Shown: positions 6,211-13,994 of the stretch, piece after piece
Layout: every line of letters begins with the position of its first letter
Position numbering within the stretch: position 1 is the first letter of the stretch
Assembly: GCA_038211505.1 (NCBI GenBank)
Contig: JBBQVO010000068.1
Location: 1 to 15,541, forward strand
Source of the DNA: JBBQVO01 sp038211505
Lineage (GTDB): Bacteria > Chloroflexota > Dehalococcoidia > DSTF01 > JACRBR01
Direction of reading: 5' to 3'
DNA: 15,541 nucleotides
Position numbers and translations under genes: made by a program
The notes under the pieces: generated by a model
The model's input: only the letters and a program-made list of their open reading frames with translations
Databases searched by the model: none
Told to the model about the DNA's origin: nothing

Positions 6211-7179
6211 TTATGCGCCGATCTCGCGCTCCAATTCGGCGGCGGTCATCGATCCGGGCGCGGCGTGGTCGCGGGCCATGCGCATCGCCACGCGCTGCAG
6301 CGCGCTGTTGACGGGCGTCGGGACGCCGTGCAGGCGGCCGAGCAACGCGATCTCGCCGTTGAGATAATCTGACTCGATGGTGCCGGTGCCTCGCGCGAGG
6401 CTCTGCCACGACGAGCCGCCGGCGCGGACGCTGCCGGCGATCGCGGCAAGCGGCGACATCGCTGTACGACGCTGCGCCATCTCGGCGTCGGACGTCCACT
6501 TGATGTGCGCCGCTTTGTAGCACGCGATCGCTTCCTGGTACGCACGCATGTAGAGGCCGCGCGACTCGTCGCCGATATCGCACGCCGCCTGTAGCGCGTT
6601 GCTGAGATTCGAGAGCAGCTTCGCGTACTTCAGTCGCATCGGCTGATCGACGGGACGCGCGCTGAGACCGGAGTGATCGAGGTCGGCCGTGACCCGCACG
6701 ATCACGTCGTCGATGCCGGATGGATAGCAGCCGGCGTCGAGGACGCCACTGATCGGCGACGCGTGCGCCTGCACGACGCCTGCCTGCAGATACGTCGCCG
6801 GCAGCACGACGAGCATCGCGTAGACGCGGGCAAATCGCCGCGAGGCCATGCGTTCGTTCTCGACGCCGTTCTGGGCGCAGATCACCGGCATGTTCGCGCC
6901 GGCGACGATGCGCAGATCGTCGAGCGCCACCGCCGCGTCCTGCGTCTTCATCGTCATCAGCACGACGTCGTCGCGCGTGAACGCGACCTCTGACGGATGT
7001 CCGACAACCGGTATCGGTAGCGTCGAGGTCGCTTCCGTTGTCTCAAGCGTCAGCCCGCGATCGCGAATCGCATCGAGATGCGCGCCGCGGGCGATGAGTG
7101 TGACATCGTGACCGTGCTCGAAGAGGCGGGCGCCGATGACGCCGCCCACCGCCCCCGCGCCGTAGATGACGTACCGCAT
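6211..7179 (-). CDS. panE: 2-dehydropantoate 2-reductase family protein (ketopantoate reductase)
   Basis: A 322-residue cytoplasmic NADPH-dependent reductase. The family reduces ketopantoate to pantoate in pantothenate/CoA synthesis. The N-terminal Rossmann motif GAGAVGG is at 7-13, with a basic IARG (29-32) after the second strand as expected for NADPH. MKTQD (77-81) carries the family Lys, and CAQNGVENE (101-109) the conserved Asn-Gly. In the C-terminal helical domain KLLSN (187-191) matches the catalytic Lys-xxx-Asn of E. coli PanE. Length is typical. ATG start with only a weak ribosome site. No other pantothenate genes are nearby and family members with other 2-keto-acid substrates exist, so the specific activity is inferred. 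It converges with the cyclase operon. Confidence 0.88.
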   Translation of the reverse strand: MRYVIYGAGAVGGVIGARLFEHGHDVTLIARGAHLDAIRDRGLTLETTEATSTLPIPVVGHPSEVAFTRDDVVLMTMKTQDAAVALDDLRIVAGANMPVICAQNGVENERMASRRFARVYAMLVVLPATYLQAGVVQAHASPISGVLDAGCYPSGIDDVIVRVTADLDHSGLSARPVDQPMRLKYAKLLSNLSNALQAACDIGDESRGLYMRAYQEAIACYKAAHIKWTSDAEMAQRRTAMSPLAAIAGSVRAGGSSWQSLARGTGTIESDYLNGEIALLGRLHGVPTPVNSALQRVAMRMARDHAAPGSMTAAELEREIGA

Positions 7180-7260
7180 GCGTAGAGGCTACTTCGTGTG
7201 AGTGTTAGTCGTTAGCGGATCGGGTTAGCTGAGGCGTTGCCCAACGGATTGGTGGCGCAC

Positions 7261-7400
7261 TTGGGCAGTTGTGGCGTGCCCACGATCGAGACAGGTTTGG
7301 AAACCTGTCCGCACGAGGTGCGGTATGTGTGCTGAACTTCTGCACCTGAGGCGTACCGACGAGCGGGACAGGTTTGAACACCTCCGTACGGGAGGCAGGA
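7261..7400. repeat. Degenerate direct repeat with internal palindrome
   Basis: Two units about 77 bp apart share GGCGT-CC-ACGA-CG-GACAGGTTTG (near 7274-7299 and 7350-7375). In the first, GACAGGTTT (7290-7298) is followed by its exact reverse complement AAACCTGTC (7301-7309). In the second the right arm is degenerate, and a short CCTCC/GGAGG hairpin follows (7381-7395). This belongs to the GACAGGTTT-AAACCTGTC type of dispersed intergenic repeat that gives spurious KPVP-type peptides. The rest of 7180-7471 holds no gene. Confidence 0.6.
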
Positions 7401-7471
7401 GGGCGCGGAGGCGAATCCAAGATGACTGATACGCCGCTGTGCTTCGCGTACGCTGTGGTGAACTCCAACCG

Positions 7472-10400
7472 CTACGGGCACATGCCGAAGTGCGACGCGG
7501 CGAACTGTAGATCCGTTGAGTTGATCGTGCCGTTCTTGTCCATGTCGAAGTCGACGATGTATTGCGCGCTCGTCGATGGGCCGTACGCGGTGGCGATCTG
7601 CTGCAAGTCCGTCGAATTGACGGTGTTGTCGGTGTTCACCGTCGCGATCTCGCGCGCGTCGCCGCAGCCGTCGGCATCGGTGTTCGCCGATAACGGATTC
7701 GTGCCGTAGTAGCAGAATTCGATCGCGTCGCGCACGCCGTCCGAGTCGCTATCCGTCGCGATCGTCACGCCCATCGCCGCCGCGCACTGCGCCGTTGTCG
7801 GCTTCGATGCCGGGTTCAGCGGGTCGGTGCCGAGCGCGCACTCGGCGCCATCGAGCACGCGATCGCCGTCGGTGTCGCGCAGCAGCGGGTTCGTCGGGCC
7901 GCTGGCCGAGGGGCAGGGCGGCCCTCCCGTCTCCGTCGTGTCGGGCAGGCCATCGTTGTCGTCGTCGGGATCGCAGGCGTTGCCGGCGTTGTCGGAGTTG
8001 GCAGATGTGAGGTCGTTGTACGGTTTCTGCGGCGCGAGGTTGATCACGTTGGCGTCGGCGTTCGGTTGCGACGCATTCGCCGCCGCCGGGCAGTTGTCGG
8101 CGGCGTTGAGGACGCCGTCGCAGTCCGCGTCGCCGGCGCAGCCGCTGTTGATCTGGACCACTTGCTGGAACGTCGGCCGGTTGATCCACTCGAACGACGG
8201 TAGTCCGGCAATGCCGATCGCCGACGACTGGATCGAATCATCCGCGATCGTGCGCTTCCAGTTGGCGACGGTCGGCGAGCCGAACTCGCTCTGCAGCGAG
8301 GCTGCCGCCTGGCCGAGCGTCGACCACAACGTCGAGACGCACGTCGCGAGGACGCCTGCGCCGCAATACGTGCGCGAGAACGGATCCGTCACCGGTTGCC
8401 CCAGTACCTGCCGCAGATCCTTCTGCACGTGGCTGTAGACGCCGCCGCCAAACGCGGAGCCGTTGTGGCCTTGCGGCGGATCGTTGAGGCTGATGCCGAG
8501 ATTGTTGATCGCGTTGCCGGAGCCGCTGTCGAACATCGCGTGCGCGAGCAGCGGCCACCAGGCATCCATGATCGCCGGCGCTTGCGGATCGTCGTAGGCG
8601 CCATCGTGGTTGAAGTCGCGACGGTGCGCGGCTGCCGACGCCCACGCCGAGAGCCGATCGCGCATGTCCTGCGCGCGCGCGTCGACGCTGCCGGGCGCCG
8701 TCGATCCCATCGCTTGCAGCAGCAGCGGCAGCACTTCCTGGCCGCGCAGATCGACCGTGCCGCCGTCCTCCATCGCGTTGACGAGCGCGGCGCGATCGAG
8801 CGGGCCGGCGGCGATCGCCGCCTGGATGCGCGTATTCAACATCTGCACGCGCTCGACAGGCCCGGACGAGAACGAGCGATCGTCGGCGGTGAACTGCGGC
8901 GCCGGCTTGTTGTTCCACGACGAAAGGAAGCCCTGCGGCGGATTGTACGCCGACGGCTGTGACGTTAGCGGAATGTAGCCCTGCCAGTCCCACTGCCCCG
9001 TGCCAAACGTCGGCATGTACGGGTCGACGCCCTGCGCCCGCTGCGGGCATTTGCACGAGTGCTGGTAACCGATGTTCGTGTCGTCGATGTAGAACCAGTT
9101 GAAGGTGTAATCGATGCCCGTGCCCATGTTCGTCTTGAAGTCGGTGTAGCCCTGGGTCATCTGCGCCGGATCGTTGACGCGATAGAAGCCGTGCGCCGAG
9201 CCAAGCTCGTTGCGATACGTCGAGCGCAGGCTGGCGATGGCGATCGGCGTGCCGTCGGTCAGCGTGCCACGCTGACTGATCGGGCCGTAGTCGGGCGTCC
9301 GTTCAACGCGCCACGAGATCGCCGGCGTCGTATTCTCCGTGTGCTGGTACGTCTCGATCGGCACGCAGACGCTGTTGTGCAGATAGCCCATCGAGCTCGT
9401 CGTCGCCGCGCCGCCGCCCGGCTCGCACAGCCGCAGCACCCACTGATCGACGTTGTCGGCGTCGGAGGACGTCGCCGACCAGGCGTAGTTCGTGCCGCGC
9501 CCCAGCTCAACGTACGTGTCGACGCCGGCGAACGCCGCGCCGCGCGCGTCGATGCCCGGCCCGTGCACGTCTTTTTCGATCAGTAGCTGCGGCATGAAGT
9601 AGCCGGTCTGCGGCCCGAAGACGGCGATCGGGTGGCCGTTCTGCGTGTGCGATCCGGCGACGAGCAGCGCGTTGCTCATGTCGTGCGGCAGCAGACGCGC
9701 GATGTCGCTGCTCGCCGCGAACGGCGCCGGGCCTGGACCGGGCGGGTTGTTAATGATCGACGTGAGGCTGCCGCAGTTGATGTCCGGCTGTGATGCCGGA
9801 TCGACGGCGCCGAGATTCGTCATGTACGGCGCCGGCGTCGACGACGTCGTCACCGCTTCGGCGTCGTTCGCGAAGTGGAAGTCGTTGAAGATCGTGCGCG
9901 CTGTCGCGGCGTTGCCGAGCGCCGCCGTCATGTTCTTGAGCCCGCAGAAGTTGCTGACTTCGCCGCCGCCGCCCTTGCCGAAGATGGCGCCGACCTTCGA
10001 CGCGATCGCGACCTCGTCCTCACCCTTCCACGGCGCCAGCGTCAGTCCGAGGATGGTGTACTCGGCCGGCAGCTTCGCCGGTGTCGCGAGCGCTTCGGTG
10101 ATGTACTGGTTCACTCCGTCGGTGTACGCCTGGCCGTCGTTGTAGATCGCCTGGCCTTCGGGGCCTGATGCGGCGATGGCGTTGAGCTGCGCCGTCAGGT
10201 CGGACTCCTTGTACGGCGCATCGCCGAGCTGGCCGCGATCGAGATCGATGTTTGCTTGTGATGCGCCGAGGAACTCCGACAGGCGCGCGCGGCCGAGATG
10301 GCGCAGCACGTCCATGAGGAAGAGGCGATCTTCAGCGGCGGTGTAGCCCTGCGCGTACATCGTGGCGTAGCGCGTCTGCCCGAAGATGTGCGCGACGCCG

Positions 10401-10777
10401 AAGCTCTTATCGCGCACGACGGTGACATTCGCCGTCGGCGAGTAGACGCGCTCGATGTCGCTCTCCGGCACGCCGAATGAGGCGTCTTTGTAGAAGTCGG
10501 AAAGGCGGCTCTCGGGCAGCCCAGGCGAGTTGTAAACGAGGTCGGCGTACATGGCCAGCTGATCGCGCTGGTGCGGCTGGTACGCGCCCGGCCCCAGCGC
10601 CAGTTCCTGCGCGCTCTGCACGCCGTCTTCGCCCGGAGGCAGGATGTTGAGGAAGCCGTTGGCGTCGCCGAACTCCTGGTAGTGGCCCTGATCCGGCGGC
10701 GTCGCGGAAGCGGCGTGCGATCCCGCAACAAACAGCGAAGCCAGCAGCACGGCCGCAGCCAGGCAGTTCCTCATCAT
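7472..10777 (-). CDS. Exported penicillin-acylase-family hydrolase with TSP3 and dockerin-like C-terminus
   Basis: A 1101-residue secreted Ntn-hydrolase. The ATG at 10777 was chosen because GAGGTG (10784-10789) and a signal peptide follow the rule (hydrophobic 5-17, cleavage near AHAAS, 19-24). Acylase region: VTVVRDKSFGVAHIFGQT (118-135), QGYTAAEDRLFLMDVLRH (143-160), GRARLSEFLG, then the autoprocessing junction DM-SNALLVAGS with predicted N-terminal nucleophile Ser368. GRGTNYAWSATS (426-437) corresponds to the family GHNxxxAW segment, with the usual Asn replaced by Gly428. WINRPTFQQV (864-873) closes the enzyme. Residues 881-1045 hold Ca-binding thrombospondin-type-3 repeats (DADCDGVL, DPDDDNDGLPD, DTDGDRVLDG, DSDSDGVRD). 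Residues 1049-1098 hold two dockerin-type repeats (VNSTDLQQIATAYG, INSTDLQFAASHFG). The family cleaves amides such as penicillins or acyl-homoserine lactones; the substrate here is unknown. Confidence 0.92.
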   Translation of the reverse strand: MMRNCLAAAVLLASLFVAGSHAASATPPDQGHYQEFGDANGFLNILPPGEDGVQSAQELALGPGAYQPHQRDQLAMYADLVYNSPGLPESRLSDFYKDASFGVPESDIERVYSPTANVTVVRDKSFGVAHIFGQTRYATMYAQGYTAAEDRLFLMDVLRHLGRARLSEFLGASQANIDLDRGQLGDAPYKESDLTAQLNAIAASGPEGQAIYNDGQAYTDGVNQYITEALATPAKLPAEYTILGLTLAPWKGEDEVAIASKVGAIFGKGGGGEVSNFCGLKNMTAALGNAATARTIFNDFHFANDAEAVTTSSTPAPYMTNLGAVDPASQPDINCGSLTSIINNPPGPGPAPFAASSDIARLLPHDMSNALLVAGSHTQNGHPIAVFGPQTGYFMPQLLIEKDVHGPGIDARGAAFAGVDTYVELGRGTNYAWSATSSDADNVDQWVLRLCEPGGGAATTSSMGYLHNSVCVPIETYQHTENTTPAISWRVERTPDYGPISQRGTLTDGTPIAIASLRSTYRNELGSAHGFYRVNDPAQMTQGYTDFKTNMGTGIDYTFNWFYIDDTNIGYQHSCKCPQRAQGVDPYMPTFGTGQWDWQGYIPLTSQPSAYNPPQGFLSSWNNKPAPQFTADDRSFSSGPVERVQMLNTRIQAAIAAGPLDRAALVNAMEDGGTVDLRGQEVLPLLLQAMGSTAPGSVDARAQDMRDRLSAWASAAAHRRDFNHDGAYDDPQAPAIMDAWWPLLAHAMFDSGSGNAINNLGISLNDPPQGHNGSAFGGGVYSHVQKDLRQVLGQPVTDPFSRTYCGAGVLATCVSTLWSTLGQAAASLQSEFGSPTVANWKRTIADDSIQSSAIGIAGLPSFEWINRPTFQQVVQINSGCAGDADCDGVLNAADNCPAAANASQPNADANVINLAPQKPYNDLTSANSDNAGNACDPDDDNDGLPDTTETGGPPCPSASGPTNPLLRDTDGDRVLDGAECALGTDPLNPASKPTTAQCAAAMGVTIATDSDSDGVRDAIEFCYYGTNPLSANTDADGCGDAREIATVNTDNTVNSTDLQQIATAYGPSTSAQYIVDFDMDKNGTINSTDLQFAASHFGMCP

Positions 10778-10833
10778 CGCCAACACCTCGACGCCTCGGC
10801 GGCGCCTCCTCGGTAAGCGGGGTTCAGTGCCGC

Positions 10834-10839
10834 GAGTAT
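10834..10839 (-). promoter_or_regulatory. Possible -10 box of the acylase gene
   Basis: The minus strand reads CGCTATACT, with the same eight or nine bases as the tRNA-Thr promoter at 2322-2330. It would give a leader of about 50 nt before the start at 10777. No recognisable -35 is present. Confidence 0.35.
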
Positions 10840-10840
10840 A

Positions 10841-10926
10841 GCGGACTGGAAGCTGGAGGCTGGAGATTAGTGGCTGGTGGCTGTGGCTCCAGTGGCTGGT
10901 GGTTGGTGGTTGGTGAATGGATGATG
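10841..10926. repeat. Low-complexity GCTGG/GGTTGGTG repeat between divergent genes
   Basis: About 85 bp of imperfect CTGGAAGCTGGAGGCT, GTGGCTGGTGGCT and GGTTGGTGGTTGGTG units. Strong strand bias (almost no C-rich units on the plus strand). It begins with a 14-of-15 match to the repeat at 2550-2564. It lies between the acylase promoter and the NnrS-like gene. Confidence 0.65.
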
Positions 10927-10946
10927 CTTGGGCGCAGGGATGGATT

Positions 10947-10951
10947 GGAGG
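10947..10951 (+). promoter_or_regulatory. Shine-Dalgarno site setting the NnrS-like gene start
   Basis: GGAGG lies 5 nt before GTG at 10957. This favours the GTG over the upstream GTG (10870) and ATGs (10921, 10924), whose codons run through or directly follow the low-complexity repeat. Confidence 0.7.
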
Positions 10952-10956
10952 ACGTA

Positions 10957-12315
10957 GTGTCGATTCCGCTCGAGCCGGTTCAGTTCGGGCCGCGGCCTCC
11001 CGAACGAAACGAAGCGCCATATCGGGCGTACATCATCGTTAGCTTCGCGTTTGCCATAGGTGGCGGGTTCGCGTTGGCGTTGGCGCTGCCGCTGGCGCAG
11101 GCGATGGAATGCGACTGGGGCCGGCGCTGGTCGGCGCTCGTTCAGGTGCACGGGCAGATCCAGCTCCTCGGATTTGCGGGGATTTTCGTCATCGGGATGG
11201 CGTTCCGGCTGATGCCGCGGTTTTCGGGCGTGCCGCTCGCGTACCCGCTGCTCGGGCGCGCGATCATTCCGTTGATGGCGCCCAGCCTTGTACTCCGATC
11301 ATTCGCCGAGCCGGCCGGCGACGGCACGCCGCGCGACGCTGCGCTGATCGGCTCGGCGGTATTGCTGGTGGCCGGCGCCGCGGCGTTCGCCGCCGTCGTG
11401 TTGCGCACGTTGTTGCGGCCGGCCAGCAAGGCTGAGTCGACCGGCTGGTTCTTCGTACTCGGCGCTATTTCGCTTGTCGTCGCAGCGATTCTCAACGCCT
11501 GGCTCATGCTGCAGGCCGTGCGCGATTCATCGCCGCTCGTACCTGCTGGGCGCGAGTCCGTGTTGATCGCGGTGCAGCTTTACGGATTCGTGTTGATGTT
11601 CATCGCCGGCGTAAGCACCCGCGCGGTCGCCGCGTTTACGGGGCGGCAGCGATCGGCGGTGATCGGTCGCCTTGCCGCGGTCACACTCGCCCTCGGCACG
11701 GCGATGTTCGCCGCCGCGTCGCTGCGTGCGACGTATGCGAACAGCCGCGCCATCGCGCGGGCGGAGGATGTGGGACTGTTGCTGATCGCGCTCGCGCTGG
11801 TGTCGGTTGTGTGGATGACAGGCGCACTGCAGCCGCGCGCGAACCGCGTCGCTGTAGCGTCGCAACTTCAGTTTCTGCTGGTGCGGACGGCGCTCGCGTG
11901 GTTGGCCGTCGCTTCGCTACTGATCCTGTGGTATGCGACGCGCGCGTTGTGCGACGGTACGGCGGTCGACTCATTCGAGACGGACGCGATACGGCACGCG
12001 CTGACCGTGGGAGTCGTGACGATGATGATCGTCGGCATGGGCATGATGATCCTGCCGGAGTTCGCGGGACGCCGGCTGCAGCACCCGCATGAACAATGGA
12101 TCATCATTGCGATCCTGATCGGTCTCAACGCTGCCGTCATCTTGCGCATCTGGCCGGCGATTGAGGGCCTCAACTGGCTTTCGTCGACGCGTTACTGGCC
12201 GATGGCGGCCGCCGGCAGCATCACGGAAACGGTCGTCGTCGTGTTCGCCGCGATGTTCATCCAGAGCTATCTCGAACAACGCACGCCCGGGTGGGGTGCG
12301 CCGCGATCCCGCTGA
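10957..12315 (+). CDS. NnrS-like polytopic membrane protein
   Basis: A 452-residue integral membrane protein with roughly twelve hydrophobic segments spread over residues 24-440. Segment 2 reads VQVHGQIQLLGFAGIFVIGMAFRLMPRFSG (62-91, His65), the His-containing helix and Pro-Arg exit seen in NnrS and distantly in haem-copper oxidase subunit I. Near the C-terminus RHALTVGVVTMMIVGMGMMILPEF (346-369, His347) resembles the NnrS HALTVGA segment, and an Arg-rich turn (GRR) follows. NnrS is a haem- and copper-containing membrane protein linked to nitric-oxide stress and denitrification. No nitrite or NO reductase gene is nearby, so a role in NO handling is only an inference, and an unrelated 12-helix family remains possible. 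It is divergent from the acylase and convergent with the aminotransferase, leaving 44 bp between the stops. Confidence 0.65.
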   Translation: MSIPLEPVQFGPRPPERNEAPYRAYIIVSFAFAIGGGFALALALPLAQAMECDWGRRWSALVQVHGQIQLLGFAGIFVIGMAFRLMPRFSGVPLAYPLLGRAIIPLMAPSLVLRSFAEPAGDGTPRDAALIGSAVLLVAGAAAFAAVVLRTLLRPASKAESTGWFFVLGAISLVVAAILNAWLMLQAVRDSSPLVPAGRESVLIAVQLYGFVLMFIAGVSTRAVAAFTGRQRSAVIGRLAAVTLALGTAMFAAASLRATYANSRAIARAEDVGLLLIALALVSVVWMTGALQPRANRVAVASQLQFLLVRTALAWLAVASLLILWYATRALCDGTAVDSFETDAIRHALTVGVVTMMIVGMGMMILPEFAGRRLQHPHEQWIIIAILIGLNAAVILRIWPAIEGLNWLSSTRYWPMAAAGSITETVVVVFAAMFIQSYLEQRTPGWGAPRSR

Positions 12316-12359
12316 TTGCGCAGACCGACTCCGCACTGTCTGACGCGCGGCGCGGCGCG

Positions 12360-13580
12360 CTACTTGACGGCGATGCCCAGATCGTCCTCGATCACGTGCT
12401 CGAGGATCGCCAGGCCCTGCTCCAGCTCCTCCTCCGTGATCGTCAGCGGCGGGACGATGCGGACGGCGTTAGGGCGGAGGTTGTTGAGGAGCAGGCCGTT
12501 CCTGAGCGCGGCGTTCGTGATCCTCTCGCCGATGTCGGTCGTGAACTGCACCGCCCACATCAGCCCCGTGCCGCGCACCGCGGCGACGTTCGAGCAGCGG
12601 TCGAGCAGCGAGTTGAGGCGACGGGCGACGATCTCGCCCTTCTTCGCCACCTGCGCCGGAATCTCATTGTCGATGATGTACGACATCACTTCGTAGCCGA
12701 CGCGCGTCGTCAGCGGCTCGCCGCCGTACGTCGATCCGTGATCGCCCGGCGTGAAGACGGCGCAGTGCTCCTTCGCGAGGAACGCCGCCAGCGGCACGCC
12801 GCCGCCGATGCCCTTGCCGAGCGTCATGATGTCCGGCTCGACGCCGAAGTATTCGTACCCGAACAGCGTGCCCATGCGGCCGCAGCCGGTCTGCACTTCG
12901 TCGAAGATCAGCAAGATGTTGTTGGCGTCGCACCAGGCGCGCAGCTCTTTGAAGTAGCCGGCGTCCGGCACGTTGATGCCGCCCTCACCCTGGATCGGCT
13001 CCATGAAAATGGCGACGGTGTTCGGGTTCGTCGCCGCCTTCACCGCTGCGACGTCGTTGAACGGCACGTGCACGAAGCCCTGCGGCAACGGCCCGAAGGG
13101 ATCGCGATAGCGCGGGGTGCCGCCGGCCGAGACGGCCTGCAGCGTGCGTCCGTGAAACGCATCATCGGCCGCGATGATCTCGAATGCGCCGTCCTTTTTC
13201 TCCTTGCCCCATTTGCGCGCGAGCTTCAGCGCGCCTTCGTTGGCTTCGGCGCCGCTGTTCTGAAAGTAGACGCGATCGAAGCAAGAGTTGCGCACGAGCA
13301 GTTCAGCGAGCAGCAACTGCGGCTTCGAGTAGAGCGCGTTCGAAACGTGGATCAGCGTTCGCGCCTGGTCGGTCAGCGCGTCGACGATCACCGGGTGGGC
13401 ATGCCCGAGGCTGACCGTCGCCGGCCCCGCGAAGAAGTCGAGATACTCGCGGCCGTCCTCGTCCCAGATCCGCGATCCTTCGCCGCGCGCCGCGACGACA
13501 TCCATGCGCTTGCCCGTGCGCATGAAATACGCCGCTTCCTTCGCCTTCCAAGCGTCAGCCGTGATCGCAGGATCGTTCAT
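12360..13580 (-). CDS. argD: Class III aminotransferase, acetylornithine/ornithine type
   Basis: A 406-residue PLP-dependent aminotransferase, the usual ArgD length. Family landmarks: YLDFFAGPATVSLGHAHP (46-63), NSGAEANEGALKLAR (108-122) binding the cofactor phosphate, AFHGRT (141-146), EPIQGEGG (194-201), DEVQTGCGRMG (227-237, Asp227 pairing with the pyridine nitrogen) and LGKGIGGG (254-261, Lys256 as the Schiff-base lysine). ArgD converts acetylglutamate semialdehyde to acetylornithine in arginine synthesis. Related enzymes use ornithine, succinylornithine or 4-aminobutyrate, and no arg genes are nearby, so substrate is not settled. ATG at 13580; the upstream sequence has no good ribosome site, and the longer frame to 13754 runs into repeat DNA. 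Confidence 0.9.
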   Translation of the reverse strand: MNDPAITADAWKAKEAAYFMRTGKRMDVVAARGEGSRIWDEDGREYLDFFAGPATVSLGHAHPVIVDALTDQARTLIHVSNALYSKPQLLLAELLVRNSCFDRVYFQNSGAEANEGALKLARKWGKEKKDGAFEIIAADDAFHGRTLQAVSAGGTPRYRDPFGPLPQGFVHVPFNDVAAVKAATNPNTVAIFMEPIQGEGGINVPDAGYFKELRAWCDANNILLIFDEVQTGCGRMGTLFGYEYFGVEPDIMTLGKGIGGGVPLAAFLAKEHCAVFTPGDHGSTYGGEPLTTRVGYEVMSYIIDNEIPAQVAKKGEIVARRLNSLLDRCSNVAAVRGTGLMWAVQFTTDIGERITNAALRNGLLLNNLRPNAVRIVPPLTITEEELEQGLAILEHVIEDDLGIAVK

Positions 13581-13680
13581 CGAAGCAGGATAACAAACGC
13601 CGATCGTGGGCGAGTGCGCGTTCTGTAGACGTGGAACGGGGCCGCTCAGACGCGAACAGCGCCAATGCAATCTCCCGACT

Positions 13681-13692
13681 GTCATTCTGAGA
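13681..13692 (+). repeat. Partial arm of the GTCATTCTGAG repeat
   Basis: GTCATTCTGAGAGA at 13681-13694 matches the first ten to eleven bases of the 28-bp arm and then diverges. It lies 105 bp before the full copy B and is probably a decayed arm. Confidence 0.6.
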
Positions 13693-13785
13693 GACGGTGT
13701 GAAGTTGAGTCGATGTAAGGGCGCCTCGTGTGGCCGCCGTTGGCGGTCGTGCACTTAGCCGCAGATGGCCGAGGCCTTCGCAACC

Positions 13786-13908
13786 GTCATTCTGAGCGAA
13801 GCGAAGAATCTCTCTGGACGGCCTCAGTCATTCGTGCGCGGGTTGCATTCGCCCCGGGATCGCATTCGTCATGACAACGGAGAGATTCTTCGCTTCGCTC
13901 AGAATGAC
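13786..13908. repeat. Composite inverted repeat, copy B (28-bp arms)
   Basis: The left arm (13786-13813) and right arm (13881-13908) are perfect reverse complements and the left arm equals that of copy A. The centre is 67 bp against 65 bp in copy A. Upstream, GTAAGGGCGCCT (13715-13726) sits 71 bp before the arm; copy A has GTAGGGGCGCCT 73 bp before. The region 13581-13994 holds no gene besides these repeats and must contain the aminotransferase promoter, which I could not place. Confidence 0.9.
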
Positions 13909-13994
13909 ACGCTTGGATCGCCCGGCTCGCAATCCGATGCTGAGGCACGCCTGCTGAGCATCTGCCTGACGTTCGTTCGCGTCGAGCCGCACCG

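Noticed and set aside
7205..7481. Two overlapping minus-strand frames of 87-89 codons
   Set aside because: Both translate the GACAGGTTT repeat (KPVP-type peptides) and have no ribosome site.
10778..11020. An 81-residue N-terminal extension of the acylase
   Set aside because: It translates the low-complexity repeat; a ribosome site and signal peptide support the start at 10777.
12291..13628. A 445-codon plus-strand frame
   Set aside because: Antisense to the aminotransferase, whose frame carries all PLP-enzyme motifs; this frame is low-complexity Arg/Val/Asp.
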